Assembly: GCA_902806595.1 (NCBI GenBank)
Contig: CADCXC010000037.1
Coordinates: forward strand, 2,046,001 to 2,110,000
Direction of reading: 5' to 3'
Source of the DNA: Pyrenopolyporus hunteri
Taxonomy: Eukaryota; Ascomycota; Sordariomycetes; Xylariales; Hypoxylaceae
DNA: 64,000 nt
Positions 35,905-49,701 of the stretch are shown here, one piece after another; position 1 is the stretch's first letter; every line of letters begins with the position of its first letter. Below the pieces are notes generated by a model. That model was given only the letters and a program-made list of their open reading frames with translations. It was not told where the DNA came from and made no database searches. The translations under genes were made by a program, and so were the position numbers.

Positions 35905-38900
35905 ATGAATATCTCACAGCCAATCTCGTCGGCCATCGACAGCGTCGACTTCGATTTCCTCACTCCCGCCGAAATCAAAGCTATATCCGTAAAGAGGATT
36001 GAGAATTCGACGACATTCGACAGCCTCCTAAACCCCGTGCCTGGCGGGCTTTATGATCCTGCGCTCGGGGCTTGGGGCGATTCAGTGTAAGTAAAACTCA
36101 AATAGAACGCGATTCTTGTGTTCTTCACTTGGCTGTACGTCGCATAAGTAGGTACTGATTCAATCTTAACAGATGTACTACCTGTAATCTTGCGCAACCG
36201 AATTGCCCGGGCCATGTAGGTCATATCGACCTTCCCGTTCCCGTCTACCACCCGGTTTTCATGGACCAGATTCTACGATTACTCCGTGCGCAATGTCAAT
36301 ACTGCTTTCGCTTTCGGATGCGACGGGCCGACCTCAGCCTGGTTGCTTGCAAGTTACGTCTTCTGCAATTCGGTCTCATAGACGCGGCCGCCCACCTCGA
36401 CGATATCACCGCCGATACTACCGACATACAAATCGACGATGAAAATCTTTCCGACGGCGAGGAAAGCTCGGCGCTCGACAAAGTAGTCCGCATGCGGGAA
36501 TCATATACGCAAACGATGCTTAGGAAAAACAGGATAGCTACCGCTGACATCAGGAAAGGCAAACATGAGGGCGCATCTGAGGCGAGAAGAGAGGTGCTCA
36601 AGACCTTCTTCAAGGATATGACCAAAGGCCGAGGGTGTGCTACCTGCCAGGCGATTTCTCCAAACTTCAGAAAGGATCGATTCGTCAAAATTTTCGAGAA
36701 GCCGCTCAGCGCTAAGGATCAGGCCAAAATGGCGCTCCGTAGTCAAGAACACAAAGATGCGCTAACCATCAAGAGAACATCTAAAGCCGATCTAGCTAAG
36801 AAGCGCAGTTACGAGACAGACGAAGGGATTGCTGATATTGATCTGCCATCAAGTGAGGGAGAACCCGAGCAAGATAACGAAGACGAAGAGGGCGAGGAGC
36901 TTGATGAAAATGGTGATGTAGTCATGTCAGAAAGGGCCGATAGTACCACCAGAGCCTCCAAGACGAAGAAGGACGCAACTGGCAAACCCCAGCAGCGCTA
37001 CGTCAACTCGATGGAAGTCCAGGCTCGGCTACAACTCCTGTTCGAAAAGGAGCAGGAAATAATGAGCCTGGTGTACAACTCGAGGCCTCTCGGGAAGAAG
37101 CTTCCTGCTGATAACTTCTTCATACAGACTATCCTTATACCGCCTAACAAGTACCGGCCGGAGGCGCGACAAGGCGACGGAGCAATTGCAGAAGCCCAAC
37201 AAAACTCCCTTTACAAGCAGATTCTTGCGTCATGCGAGCGGATCGCTCAAATCCACAAGGAAATCACGCAACACGGAAATGATCCTAATTCTACAGCTCG
37301 ACGGCGAGACATATCCGAAATGCACGAAGCCTGCGTTCAGCTCCAGGATAGCGTAAACTCCTTGATTGACCGAGATAGAAATCCTATTCGTGGAGCCGCC
37401 GGGAAGAGGAACGAGGATGGTATTAAGCAGAAACTGGAAAAGAAGGAAGGATTATTTCGAAAGAACATGATGGGAAAGCGAGTAAACTACGCTGCCCGAA
37501 GTGTTATTTCGCCAGATCCGAACATCGAGACCAGTGAAATAGGCGTTCCTCCCGTCTTTGCGAAGAAGCTGACGTACCCGGAACCGGTCACCAGTCATAA
37601 CTTCAGAGAAATGCAACAAGCGGTTATTAATGGCATCGATAAGTGGCCGGGCGCGGCGGCAATCGAGAACGAAAACGGGCAAATCATCAATCTGAAGAAT
37701 AAATCCGTAGAAGATCGTGTTGCCTTGGCCAACCAGCTCCTCGCCCCGACGAGTCACGAATACGCGGGAGTGAAAGGCAAAAAGGTTCATCGTCATCTTG
37801 GAAACGGCGACGTGGTGCTGATGAACCGTCAACCCACTCTCCACAAGCCGTCCATCATGGGCCACCGAGCCAGGGTCCTGCCCGGAGAAAAGACCATTCG
37901 TATGCATTACGCGAACTGTAATACATACAATGCGGATTTCGACGGTGACGAGATGAACATGCATTTCCCGCAGAACGAACTTGCTCGTGCGGAAGCTTTA
38001 AAGATCGCCGACACAGACCATCAGTACCTCTCTGCCACGGCCGGAAAACCTCTCCGAGGTCTGATTCAAGACCATCTTTCCGTCTCGGTGGCCCTTTGCA
38101 GCAAAGATACCTTCTTCGACAAAGGCGCTTATCATCAGCTTGTGTACAGCGCTCTGCGGCCAGAGAGCGGTCACATTGCGTCTGAGAGGCTTGAACTCGT
38201 ACCACCTGCTATCCTCAAACCCGTTAGGCGCTGGACCGGAAAACAGGTCATTACGACTATATTAAAGAACATTAAGCCTGCAGGTTGCGGTGACCTCTGG
38301 CTTACCGGAAAGTCGCAAATAAAACCGCCTGCTTGGGGAATTTTCCTCGAGGAAAGTAATGTGTTGTTTAGCGACGGCGAGTTTATCTCCGGTATCCTAG
38401 ACAAGTCGCAACTTGGTCCCAGCGCTGGCGGGTTCATACACTCTATTCACGAGGTCTGGGGACCTGAAGTGGCCGCTAAACTTCTTAGCTGTCTCGGCCG
38501 ACTTCTTACCCGATACCTCAATATGCGCGCGTTCAGCTGTGGTATGGACGATTTGCGGCTCACGCCCGAGGGCGAGAGGAATCGCAGGGAGAAGCTGAAG
38601 AGTGCTAACCACATCGGACTCGAGGTCGCCGCGAAATTTGTCAGTCTAGGTGACCGCCCCGACATCAGCAACAACGACCCCGTACTACTTGAGCGATTGG
38701 AGGAAGTCATGCGTGATGATACGAAGCAAGAAGACTTGGACCGCATGATGAATTCTCGATCTCGGGAATTGTCCAGCGATATTACGACGACCTGTCTTCC
38801 TGCAGGCCTCGAGAAGCAGTTCCCCAAGAACCAGATGCAGTCGATGACAACATCCGGTGCAAAGGGAAGTGGTGTCAACGCGAACCTGATTTCATGTAAC

Positions 38901-41126
38901 CTTGGCCAGCAAGTTCTTGAAGGCAGAAGGGTACCCCTAATGGTCAGCGGTAAATCCTTGCCGTGTTTCCGTCCTTTCGAAACCAGTGTGCGAGCGGGAG
39001 GGTATATCGTAAACCGTTTCTTAACTGGAATCCGACCTCAGGAGTACTACTTCCATCACATGGCCGGGCGAGAAGGTCTAATTGATACAGCTGTGAAAAC
39101 ATCCCGATCCGGTTACCTACAGAGATGTTTGATCAAGGGTATGGAAGGGTTGAAAGTAGCCTACGACTCGTCGGTGCGAGATGCCGATGGGTCAATGGTT
39201 CAATTCTTGTACGGCGAAGACGGCTTGGATATCACCAAGCAGAAATACCTCACCGATTTTGGCTTTGTCCTCCGAAACCAGACGTCCCAGGTTAATAGGC
39301 TGGGAATTGGCGAGAGAGGATGGGATCAAGAGATCTACGAGTCAAAAGATTTTGCTCAGAAGTATCAAAAGAAAGCCGTTAAGCAAGCCAAGGCGAACGA
39401 CCCCAAGGCACTCGATCCTATTCATACCGAGCTGAACCCCAACCGCCACGCTTTCTCTACTTCGGAGAAATTCTACGAGAAGGTATCAGAGTACATTAAG
39501 AAAAATGCAGATGGCTTAATCAAGGAGAAAGGAGAGAAGAAATCGGGCGCTGTGCTCATCCCGCGCAAATATGCGGAAAAGATCTTCCATTCCAAATATC
39601 TCAACTCTTTAGTAGAGCCAGGCGAAGCGGTAGGTATCGTCGCTGGCCAGTCCGTCGGTGAACCTTCGACTCAGATGACGTTGAACACCTTCCATTTGGC
39701 TGGTCATTCTGCCAAGAACGTCACGCTCGGTATCCCTCGATTGAGGGAAATTCTCATGACAGCTAGCGACCATATTTCCACACCATCCATGACGCTAGTG
39801 CTAAACGAAGAGCTTTCGGAAGCGGATGGCGAGACCTTTGCGAAGGCCATCAGTATTCTCCCGCTCTCTCATGTTCTTAACAAAGTTACGGTAAAGGAAC
39901 GAGTTGGTAAAGGCGTTGGCTACCGATTAGCCAAGATGTTTGATATTCACCTTGAGTTCTTCCCCTCGGACGAATACACGAAGACATACGCGATCAGCAT
40001 TTCCGACGTCCTTAATTGCCTCGAAGTTAAGCTTATGCCCACGCTAGAGAGGCTTATCAAGAAGGAAATCAAGGCGAAGGTTGATCGAGAGGGTGGCGCA
40101 GTACCTGAGGTCGGTGTCAAGGCCGGTGTAGTGGAAGTGGCGTCCGGTAACCCCGAGGCCGTAGCCCGCGATGACGACGATGACGACGAGGATGGTGATG
40201 ATGATGATGCCACAAATGCCAAACAACGAGCATATCGGGCACAGGCTGTTTCTTATGGAGCGAACGACGATGAAGATGACGAGATTCAGAGACGTCTGGA
40301 GCGCGAAGCCTCTCCGGAAGACGAAGAGGAGCCCGAGGACGAAGGATTCGGTGGTAGCCCGCCTCCCCAGACGGAGGACGATGACGACGATTCGAAGAGT
40401 GGGGAAAAAGCCGGCGCCCGCGAAAGCCGCGTCAAAGAGAAGACCACAGTCGTGTCCCGCTTCGAATGCGACGAGAAGCAAGGCGAGTGGTGCGACTTCA
40501 CACTCGAATACGATTCCAACACACCCAAAATCTTGATGTTAAGCATCGTCCAAGAAGCGGTTCGGAAGACGCTCATCCAGCAAATCGACGGCATCAAGAC
40601 TTGCACATTTGTGGCCGACGAGAAGATTGTCGACCCACGGACCGGGGAGGAAGAAAAGAGGTCGGTAATACACACAAACGGTGTCAATCTCCGAGCCATG
40701 CAAAAGTATGGCGACTTCATCAACCCCAACAGGATCCAGACGAACGACATCGCAGCGGTACTTCAAGTATATGGAGTCGAAGCGGCACGCAGCAGCATCA
40801 TCCGAGAACTGGTCGGCGTCTTCGAGGGTCACGGCATCAGCGTCGACAAGCGACATCTCAACCTCATCGGAGACTACATGACCCGAAACGGCGGGTTTAC
40901 CCCGTTCAACCGTAATGGCCTAAAGGGCAACGTCAGCCCATTTACCAAGATGAGTTTCGAAACTACGTTGTCGTTCTTGAAGGACGCTGTCCTCGATGGA
41001 GACTGGGACGATCTTAGCACGCCGAGCAGTCGCATCGTGATGGGCAGGCTGGGTAAGATCGGCACGGGAGCCTTCGATGTTCTCACCAAAGCGTATGCGA
41101 AGAACGGGAAGAACCACCTGAGTTAA
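35905..41126 (+). CDS. RPA190: RNA polymerase I largest subunit (A190)
   Basis: Predicted 1711-residue largest subunit of RNA polymerase I, which makes the large rRNA precursor in the nucleolus. Exon 1 is 35905-36086; an 86-bp intron (36087-36172; GTAAGT donor, CTTAAC branch, ACAG acceptor) joins to exon 2, 36173-41126. The clamp zinc site begins right after the junction: C62, C65, C72 and CPGHVGH, with a further CATC pair near 36640. The catalytic loop NADFDGDEMNMH has D649, D651 and D653 for Mg2+. GVNANLISCNLGQQ, TAVKTSRSGYLQRCL (bridge-helix region) and GEPSTQMTLNTFHLAGHS (trigger-loop region) follow in family order. Two acidic inserts lie at about 185-220 and 1390-1470. Length matches the family (about 1660-1720). 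It is divergent from prp3 and converges on histone H3. Confidence 0.97.
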
Positions 41127-42641
41127 TGTCGCAGTTCATAGCAGTAAGGCATAAGAGTGGGCGTATCGGACGTTTTAAAATATCTGGTTCGGAGTATTGT
41201 TGTGTATTCTAATTGTTATATATTGGGGAATACCAAGCATATTTCATCTACCTAGACTTGTTGACGTACAGCGACGTTACGCGTATACCATGAGTTAAAC
41301 GAGCAATATGTAAGCAATGATCCCGTGGACAAGTTTCTTTTCACAAGTAAGGCTATATTACCATAAAGCGCCCGGCCAGTATATACAACGTAAGCCTCAG
41401 CCTACGCGGCTAAGAGGCCTCCGCTAAACAACGAGTGTAGTCATAAGGTCGCGATACCTGCGAGATTCAAGGAATAACACGCAAGTCCAAATAAGTTACC
41501 ACGATAACCTCTCATGTAATCCAACGAAATTATCGATATGTTCCCGTTCAAACCTAATAACGATAGCAATTCTTGGCAGCCTCCCAATATGACTAACCCA
41601 TAACCTAATACGAAATGAAAATCACGAGGTTGCGGGAATCTCTTACTATCTCGGCGTAAAACAAGCATTATACCCTAAATTCTTACACGTTACGCCGCTC
41701 GACCTTCAACACGGTGAGATTGGTGCCCAGTGGAATAGAACAAGAAAGCCTACGCGAAATCTTCAGAGTACCCCGACGTCTACGGAGATTTAGATTTCGT
41801 TCATGTACGGATGAATATATGTAGAATAATAGGCTTGCGTATCATATCTACTTATCGAGGAAACCCAACAGCACACGTGGGATACGGCCGAGTATTATAT
41901 TCCCGAACGCCTCCTGAGTGGCGTAGAAACGGTCGCGGATGGAAGGGCTGGTCACGCAGTAGTAGCATCACGTATTCACTCGGAGTAGAAGCGCTGTACG
42001 TTAGACGTGATTGGTTTGAGTAGTTGAGTACACGTCTCTGATAACGCGTTCAGAGGAAGAGGGATTACGATCGCGACGAGACAAGAGGCATCGACGTTGG
42101 TGAACCTCGTCAACTGTGCGGGTATAGCGTCAGCTTCGATAGGTAAATATAACGATTCTGTGTAATACCGTGTCACCTAAACACACGTTGAACTAAAAAC
42201 ACTGGAAGATACGATGGCAGATAGGTGGCGTCGGTACGTTACGGCGGACCATTGTGGCAGAATAGCGAATGAACATACACGCTACAGGGTATTCAGTGGA
42301 TAATCGAATGTCTTTACAGTGTAATACGCGCTATGATTAGGCTTCCGGTATGACATTGGCAGTAAGTCACGATCACAAGCATTAGAAGACTATGGAAGTT
42401 ATTTGTTCATGTGTTCATGATTTCTCTGCTCAGTATCGCAGCGCGAATAGCTGACTGCCCTATCACTGATGTACAATCCATGTCTGAAAGCAAAAGTAAT
42501 CGCGCAAACGCCGTAATGATTACCCTTTCCCTGTAAACCGAATCATCATGCCGTCCCTGTGCGAATCATAAAAGTGCAGCATCCGACCAAAATCCCCTTA
42601 ATCACCAAGACTGACTACTCGAGAGCAGTGTGTACAGTCCC
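41127..42641. other. Intergenic spacer between convergent RPA190 and H3
   Basis: About 1.5 kb with no supported gene. It should contain the 3' ends of both transcripts. The sequence is not clearly repetitive, and open frames are short (70-75 codons) without a recognisable product. Confidence 0.55.
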
Positions 42642-43229
42642 TTAGTTGCGCTCGCCACGGAGGCGACGGGCAAGTTGGATGTCCTTCTGTAGGAGTTGTT
42701 AGTATGCGTCAATAGAGTGATGGTAATAGGAAGGGCACTGACCGATTGGATGGTGACACGCTTGGCGTGGATGGCGCACAGGTTGGTGTCCTCGAAGAGG
42801 GAGACGAGGTACGACTCGACGGACTCCTGGAGAGCACCGATGGCGGAAGACTGGAAGCGGAGATCGGACTTGAAGTCTTGGGCGATTTCACGAACCTGGA
42901 ACGCGTCGCGTTAGCATGCATGTTTGATTGATGCCTAGTGGAGCAATGGAGCAGTGGAGAAGTCGCGGTCGGCAATGTCAGGCGACGCGTAGAGTAGGGT
43001 TCAGGTGGCAACTTACCAATCGCTGGAAAGGGAGCTTGCGGATGAGCAGCTCAGTCGACTTCTGGTAGCGACGAATCTCACGAAGAGCGACGGTACCAGG
43101 CTTGTAGCGGTGAGGCTTCTTGACACCTCCGGTAGAGGGCGCGCTCTTGCGGGCGGCCTTGGAGGCGAGCTGCTTACGGGGAGCCTTGCCACCGGTGGAC
43201 TTACGGGCGGTCTGCTTAGTGCGGGCCAT
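42642..43229 (-). CDS. hH3: Histone H3
   Basis: Core nucleosome histone, 136 residues with the initial Met, matching the family exactly. Exon 1 is 43229-43017 (MARTKQTARKSTGGKAPRKQ to QRL), intron 1 is 43016-42896 (121 bp), exon 2 is 42895-42743 (VREIAQDFKSDLRF to VTIQS), intron 2 is 42742-42687 (56 bp, with the less common GTCAGT donor), and exon 3 is 42686-42642 (KDIQLARRLRGERN). The modified lysines K4, K9, K14, K27 and K36 are all in place. Residue A31 (S31 would be H3.3 in animals) is not informative for fungi. Codon use is strongly C-ending, as expected of a highly expressed gene. It is divergent from H4. Confidence 0.98.
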
Positions 43230-44958
43230 TGTAGATGATGTTGTAGTGTTGTTTGGTGATGGAAAAGTTGATGGAAGGTGGCTTGTTTTGATGAAGAGTG
43301 AGAGAAGGGCGGATGCGGTGTTTTGTGGATTGATGTTGTAGATGTGGAAAAGAAGACGGATTGGAGGAGGGGTGGGGGAACCGGATTAAATACGCTGAGG
43401 CGGGTGGGTTTTGCCCTTGGCTGATTATGTGCGAAGCAAGGCAGGCGCCTGGGGCAACTAATCAGTGGTCAATGCGCAGCTGGTAAAGTGGGCAGGATCA
43501 GTGAAAAATTCAAAAGCGTGCCTGCCTTTTTGCTGTGCGTTTGTTGATTATTTTTTCGGGGGGGAGACAGGGGTGCGTTTTGCTGTTCAAAAGTGCTTTG
43601 GTTTTAGCTGGCGATTTTGAACTTTTGGTCGCTGGCCGAGGCGTCCCTAATTTCTGATTGGGTGCAGCCCAACATGCACTCCACAATTAAGGAAGCTTTC
43701 CCGCTTTTGTAATCATCGATGAACCCAAATCAAGAAGTCGGCAATCGCTATACTAGGTACGTATACACCGCACTATACTAAAATCTAATTGGACGTTTAA
43801 TCATACAACCGCATCCCTAGCGCGATCTTGCCTCAAGAAGACGAAATCATCGGGGAACTACCACCTGACAGTACCTACGTACCTACGTACTTGCCGAACC
43901 TAATAACCTCACTCCACAGAGGGATACATACAACAGTCGCTCGAATCATTACAATGCACATGTTACATGTACCTATTATCCGAGCATCCATTCAGTTTCA
44001 TTAGCACTTATAATACCTAAATACCTATCTCCCTGTGTACATGGCCATTATTATCTTCGCTAGTTGTAGTACTCGTACTATTTATGAATGTGCCATGTGT
44101 AAGGATGTCATCTTCTAAGTGGCAAATCAAGTGTCCCCCCAACGCGGTTAATAGGTAGCGGTCACACGGCAACATCGTGGTATTTTAAAATGGGTAGTCC
44201 CGACGTGGTAGGTAGATGTGTACAAGAATACCTAGCTACTGAAAGAATCGGAGAACACAGGGCGTTTCAGGGACTCTAGTTGAAAGAGACAGGTAATACT
44301 CACGTAAAAATAAATGATGTATAATAATTCATAAAGTTAAATTGTGAATATTCTCGAAGCTATTCCTTTTCTAGTAAGATATAACCTACGTAATAAGGTT
44401 TAATTATTAAATTACAGCGGCTTCAAAATGTTTGCGATAGCCTTAGTTTTCCGTTGTTCGCGTATCATGGTCCGGCCGGGTTGTAAATAAAGTGACAGGC
44501 TGTGAAAATCCGAAGAAAATGAAGCGACGATAAGAGAATACGAATTGATGATTGGCCTAAGTCGATTTAGACTCATGCATTTAAAACTGACCTAATCGGG
44601 CTTAGCGATATACGTGGTAAATGCAGCGTTGTTGCCCTGTAAAGAGCGTAGGAATGTACTTTTCCCTTTTTCCCATTGGCCCGCATTAGCTTTATTTTTT
44701 TTATCTTTTATTTTTTTTTAATAGAAAAAGTGGGCTGGGGCTGATCAAGGCACGAGTTCGCGTCAAACCCAGGCTGATCTGATTTCGAGCTACCGGACCC
44801 GCCCCGACCATATTTAAAACCCGTAACTTTTCCCCACGTCTCAAATCTTCCCATCTACAAAACATCCGCTTGCATATCAGCCTCACCTGCACCACTCGCA
44901 CCTAGTCAAAGCAACCAATCCCCAACTACATACCACACCTTCTCAACCCTCATTCAAG
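43230..44958. promoter_or_regulatory. Divergent H3/H4 promoter region
   Basis: 1.73 kb between the two histone start codons. TATA-like elements sit at matching distances: TATTTAAT on the minus strand (43385-43392), about 155 bp before the H3 ATG, and TATTTAAA on the plus strand (44811-44818), about 145 bp before the H4 ATG. A CCAATCAG lies on the minus strand near 43660. The middle (about 43870-44450) is AT-rich with a short GTACCTAC repeat. The pair is probably co-regulated with DNA replication, but no known fungal histone element was recognised with certainty. Confidence 0.6.
44811..44818 (+). promoter_or_regulatory. TATA-like box of histone H4
   Basis: TATTTAAA about 145 bp upstream of the H4 start codon, mirrored by a similar element in front of H3. 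The position fits a core promoter with a short leader. Confidence 0.55.
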
Positions 44959-45435
<477 letters not shown>

Positions 45436-46479
45436 GCATTCAGTCTTGGGCTTTGGAAGGGGTTTGGTCACGTCTGTTATGAAAGCTTTTTTCCTCGCGC
45501 GGTTGCCACACGTATTTGCCAGTGTTGGCCGGTCATGATCATGGGATTCGGTTCTTGCGTTTAGGGTGTTCACTGTACCATAAGGGAATAAGGGGGTCTA
45601 CATGGATTTGTCCTACAGACATAATCAATTCGACGAACACATAAGAACATACTGTCAATTCCCCGCTTTCCGTGATATCGTATCGTTTCCCGTAACGCCT
45701 TGATCGCCTTCAGGCATCTTCCTGTGTTGGTCAGGTCCTAGTAAACTTCACACTGGAACTTGTTACTCGGCTTTAATTCAGCCGTGTCGAATGCCTCCGC
45801 ACTCCTATCGATGAGTCATTCTAATCAGTCGCCCAATGACTCAATCACGGCAGTTTTGAATCACGTACACTGTAGGGTTATCAGTGTGCCTAGTCGGGAC
45901 CTAGTAATTCAGAGATCTCCCGAAATTCCTTATTCACAGTTCGTCCAAATCAATACATTCATAAGTGTCAACACGTCCGCAAACTCTAAATATTATCTTC
46001 TTTGCAAGATAACCTCGCTTCCGCGTGACCTGTTAGATTTGCTTTAGGACTAAGGTAGGTAAGTCATCGAACCCAACGATGAAGCATAGGATATACACGA
46101 CAAGTGAATGATGACTCTTCCGTGATATTTCTTGTATGCTATGAAGTTTACAGAACGATGAGGAACTAGATGACTCACCCGGAGTTGATGACCATATAAT
46201 CCCAACATGTGACGCCGTAGTTTCAACTTTTTTTTAGCCTTACCGCCTATGTGTTCATTTCGTTTTACGCAGTGCCACCCATCCCAGTGTGCTGGTCCCA
46301 TGAGCCATGACTGTATATACCACCTTAGACTACTAAGATGCGGTCAGCCCGTTCTGATAGCATTCCACGGATTTTAGTACGTGTAGCATAAACATTTGAC
46401 AACCCACTCTATTGAGTATGCATAATAAGTCTGGGGTCTAGTCGACGTAGTTTTATAGATCTGTTTAAGATATAAAGCT

Positions 46480-47150
46480 TCTCAAAAGTCACCTAGTCGT
46501 ACATAACATTTTACTTGACTTCTCGTCGATTGAAAAAAAGGTCACAGTTATACCATGTTAGCACATGTCTCTTCATATTAGGTATATGCTGTTAACACGA
46601 TAGCCATGCGTGTTAATGTTGATTGTAACTTGTCTCTTTTCTAATGCTTGTGTTTAACTAGACATTTAACTATATCATGTTTAGATATGGCTATATATGC
46701 GATTTTAAATATATTTAACGTTGATGTTGATTATAGGAAATATGAATTTACATTTATGTCGATTCATATCGAGTTAATATTATGAGATGTAAATATATTA
46801 ACTGTTTTATTATCATCAGTATATTAGTTACCTCAAATTAAGGTATAATCTCCGTTGTTTACCTATCTTTAAAATTATATTCCTATGTAGTTTACTATGG
46901 TGGAATATTACTTACGTGACCTTAGTTGATATTTTATAAATCCTCTCAAGTCGTTACCTATATTAAAACCGAATCTTCATGAAGACTATTGATATTTTAT
47001 ATCTGATGTCCATATCTAAATAATAGGAGTAAATATAACGTCTTTGCGGCTCATAATAATAATAAGATGTAAACTATTTATGGTGATACCCTAATGTCAC
47101 ATAGTTTCTCCTACGTTGATTCATTTTACACGGCAACTTATTAATTGTAA
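46480..47150. other. AT-rich island
   Basis: Markedly richer in A and T than its flanks, with many TATA, TTAA and ATAT words and very few CG dinucleotides or C-rich words. It has no open frame of note. This composition is typical of repeat DNA degraded by repeat-induced point mutation (RIP), or of an old inactive spacer. The parent repeat cannot be recognised. Confidence 0.5.
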
Positions 47151-48482
47151 TCATATACGCCAGCCACATTGCCTCATAATACAATGGCTACGTAGTTTCC
47201 AAAGACCGGGTGGTTTAAACCTACACGTTCACTTCCCTGGCACTAGGCACTACAGCGTGGTAGAGAGCAGATTCTTAAGTTAGCGCACCGGGCTGACTTA
47301 CAGGCGTATGTTTCAGTTCGACATACCATTCGTCGGCCATGACGTAGTAATTGGAAACTTGGAATTCTTATGGGTACAGGGCTCACGTAGAGTCCAACAC
47401 CGAAGGGGGCGTACACGGTCCAGAAACTTCTATGCCTATCCGGATATTCGTATGACTTCGCTTTGTGAGGACAACCTATGGATTAAGGATACGGCTTGCT
47501 CTTAGAGTCTAACCTTTAAGCCCGGGAACTCTCATAGCTAAAACACCATAGTTTTCACGCTCGGGTTTCATGATATGTCTCGGTGTCAACTACCATGAAG
47601 TGGGTCTGAATCTAATGGTGGGTTCACCCACTCGGAGAAAAGGGGAAGAGATGAGGATGACATTGACATCTAGCCCATCGCTTCGCGACATCACATGTAT
47701 AAGAAAGCGCGTGAGTTTAAATGGCGCTCATCATCTCACTGCTACGGCGAACATATTACATAGGGAGTCACGGGAGGTTCGGACTCTACTTAACTCCCTC
47801 TGGGAGCCACCGAAGGTCCCTTGGGTTTGATAATGTTTATTACTGTCTGTATAGCTAGCTTACGGATGAACGATGAAGCATTTACTCGCGTAATATCGCC
47901 AAGAGTTCCATTCATCGAAGTATGGCGATGAACGGCTGTAACTATTACCGCTGGGAATATTTACGGGGAACATGGACTCTACGTTAATCATATCATGGTA
48001 GTATGGCACGCTGGATTCTCAGAGCGGACCTTCGTAACTGGTAGGTGGGTTGGTTTGTGAGGATGGGCTGATCTATAGCCGATTGACATGCTGTGATTCG
48101 CCGTTTTCAGATGGTTACCGTGCGCACGTCCTTCATCCGGTGACTATTAAACGGTCGAGCGACTGAAGATATACCTACACGGTGGGCGTCTTCCATCCGA
48201 CTACCCCGCTGGTTCTTCAATTTAAGTTGTCCCGGCGCTTTGGGAACTACTTAAGCTCCCGCATCGGCTGGCGGCCGATTAGACGAGTGACCGGGCGACA
48301 CCGATGTTAGTTCAGCTCCAACTTTGGACGGCGTACTTTGGAGTACTTCCCCATCGCACAGCCCTTCCATCAACTCTACTTACATGTAGCGTTGGGGTCA
48401 GCGGTGGTGTTGCTTGACAAGGTTGGACCTGTGTACGCTGAGCTATGGCACTAGCCACACAGTGCAAGACTTCTTACTCCAC

Positions 48483-48579
48483 AAAGAAAGAAAGAAAGAG
48501 AAAGAGAAAATAAAAATGGGAAAGAAAAGGGGGAAAAGAAAGGTCAAAATAAAAGAGAAAGAGAAAGAAAGAAAGAAAT
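48483..48579 (+). repeat. Purine-rich (GAAA/GAGAAA) tract
   Basis: About 97 bases that are nearly all A or G on the plus strand, with only a few T and C, built of AAAG, GAGAAA and GGGGAAAA units. It produces Lys/Glu frames on one strand and Phe/Leu frames on the other; neither is taken as a gene. Confidence 0.85.
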
Positions 48580-49678
48580 ACACTGTGGACGGGTTGGGTT
48601 AATATCTGCGAAGGGTATGTGGAGACGGCGAGTAGCTGATTCGAATTTTGAGGCGTTCCCGACGCGAAAATACGCGCCTCATAATGCCTACCCACTTACA
48701 TGGATTGGGTCGCGTTCATCTACCTACATACTACCTAGTATCGACCTGTTTCGTCCAGTATTGGGATAGCATGGGCCAAATCACCCATTTTTATTTCACC
48801 TACTATCGAAATTTTATATTTTCTGGATCCATTTTATGCTTTCGGTCCTTTCTACGCGGACGATGGACAGCTGATTGAGCTCAGCGCCCAACAATTGTTA
48901 GGGCTTAGAAGACGGTATACTTGCCTGGGCTCAGTAAATTCTCCGGATGCTTGTAACCGAGGGACTGAGTCTGGACTTGGTGTTCGTGAGCGGAACGGCG
49001 GAAACAGCCCTAGATACGAGGAAGCCGTATATTCGCAATCGATCGCTGCCTGAAATCGATGCGACATGCCAGGATAGCTCATGAAGGTCGTAATAAGGAG
49101 ATATGTATGTCCCCACATGGACACGATGCATTGTCCTATAGGGTCCTCGTTCTGTTGTCCTTCGGCGTTGGGCTCGGCTCGTCTTGCGGGTGCGTAACAT
49201 CAACCAGCAACTTGGGATTTGTGTTTCAGCTGCTGGGGATGAAGTGACGGTTACACGATCTTGGTACGCGAAGGCTAGGCCATCTCATATGAACCATAGA
49301 GAGGGGGTATCGCCTTCTAGAACCACCTGTAGGGAGACACAGTCCCTTACGAGTGCATACTTGTTGTCTAGACTGCTGACCGCATCGTCGGAGAATTGGT
49401 CTTCGTAGAAGCTGATTTGTGTTGACTAGATCGATGCTGGCTGCATATGTGTCAGGGGCCTCACATCATTCCCCTTTTCTTCTAGAAAGGCGAGATCATT
49501 GCACGTCGAGTAGATAGGTAGCATGCATCCGACTTGTCTCGGTAGTCTGTAAAGGGGACTTGGAGGTGTTACCTCTTGCGGCGGTGTCTGTGAGACAAAT
49601 GTATGTAGGCGTACGGCATCGAAGCTGCGGAATGGTACGTGCACGTATGCGGGGAGGAATAGAGGAGGAGACGAAGGG

Positions 49679-49701
49679 AAAAAAAAAAAAAAAAAAAAAA
49701 A
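49679..49701 (+). repeat. Poly-A run of 23
   Basis: Uninterrupted run of A after a purine-rich lead. It could be slippage, or the tail of an old retroposed sequence; no matching element was identified upstream. Confidence 0.8.

Noticed and set aside
47230..47285. GTGGTAGAGAGCAGATTCTTA, resembling a tRNA D-arm and Lys anticodon region
   Set aside because: No matching T-loop (GTTCGA) follows within 60 bases and the stems do not pair.
49679..49701. Poly-A run as the tail of a LINE or processed pseudogene
   Set aside because: No reverse-transcriptase-like frame, spliced-gene copy or target duplication was seen around it.
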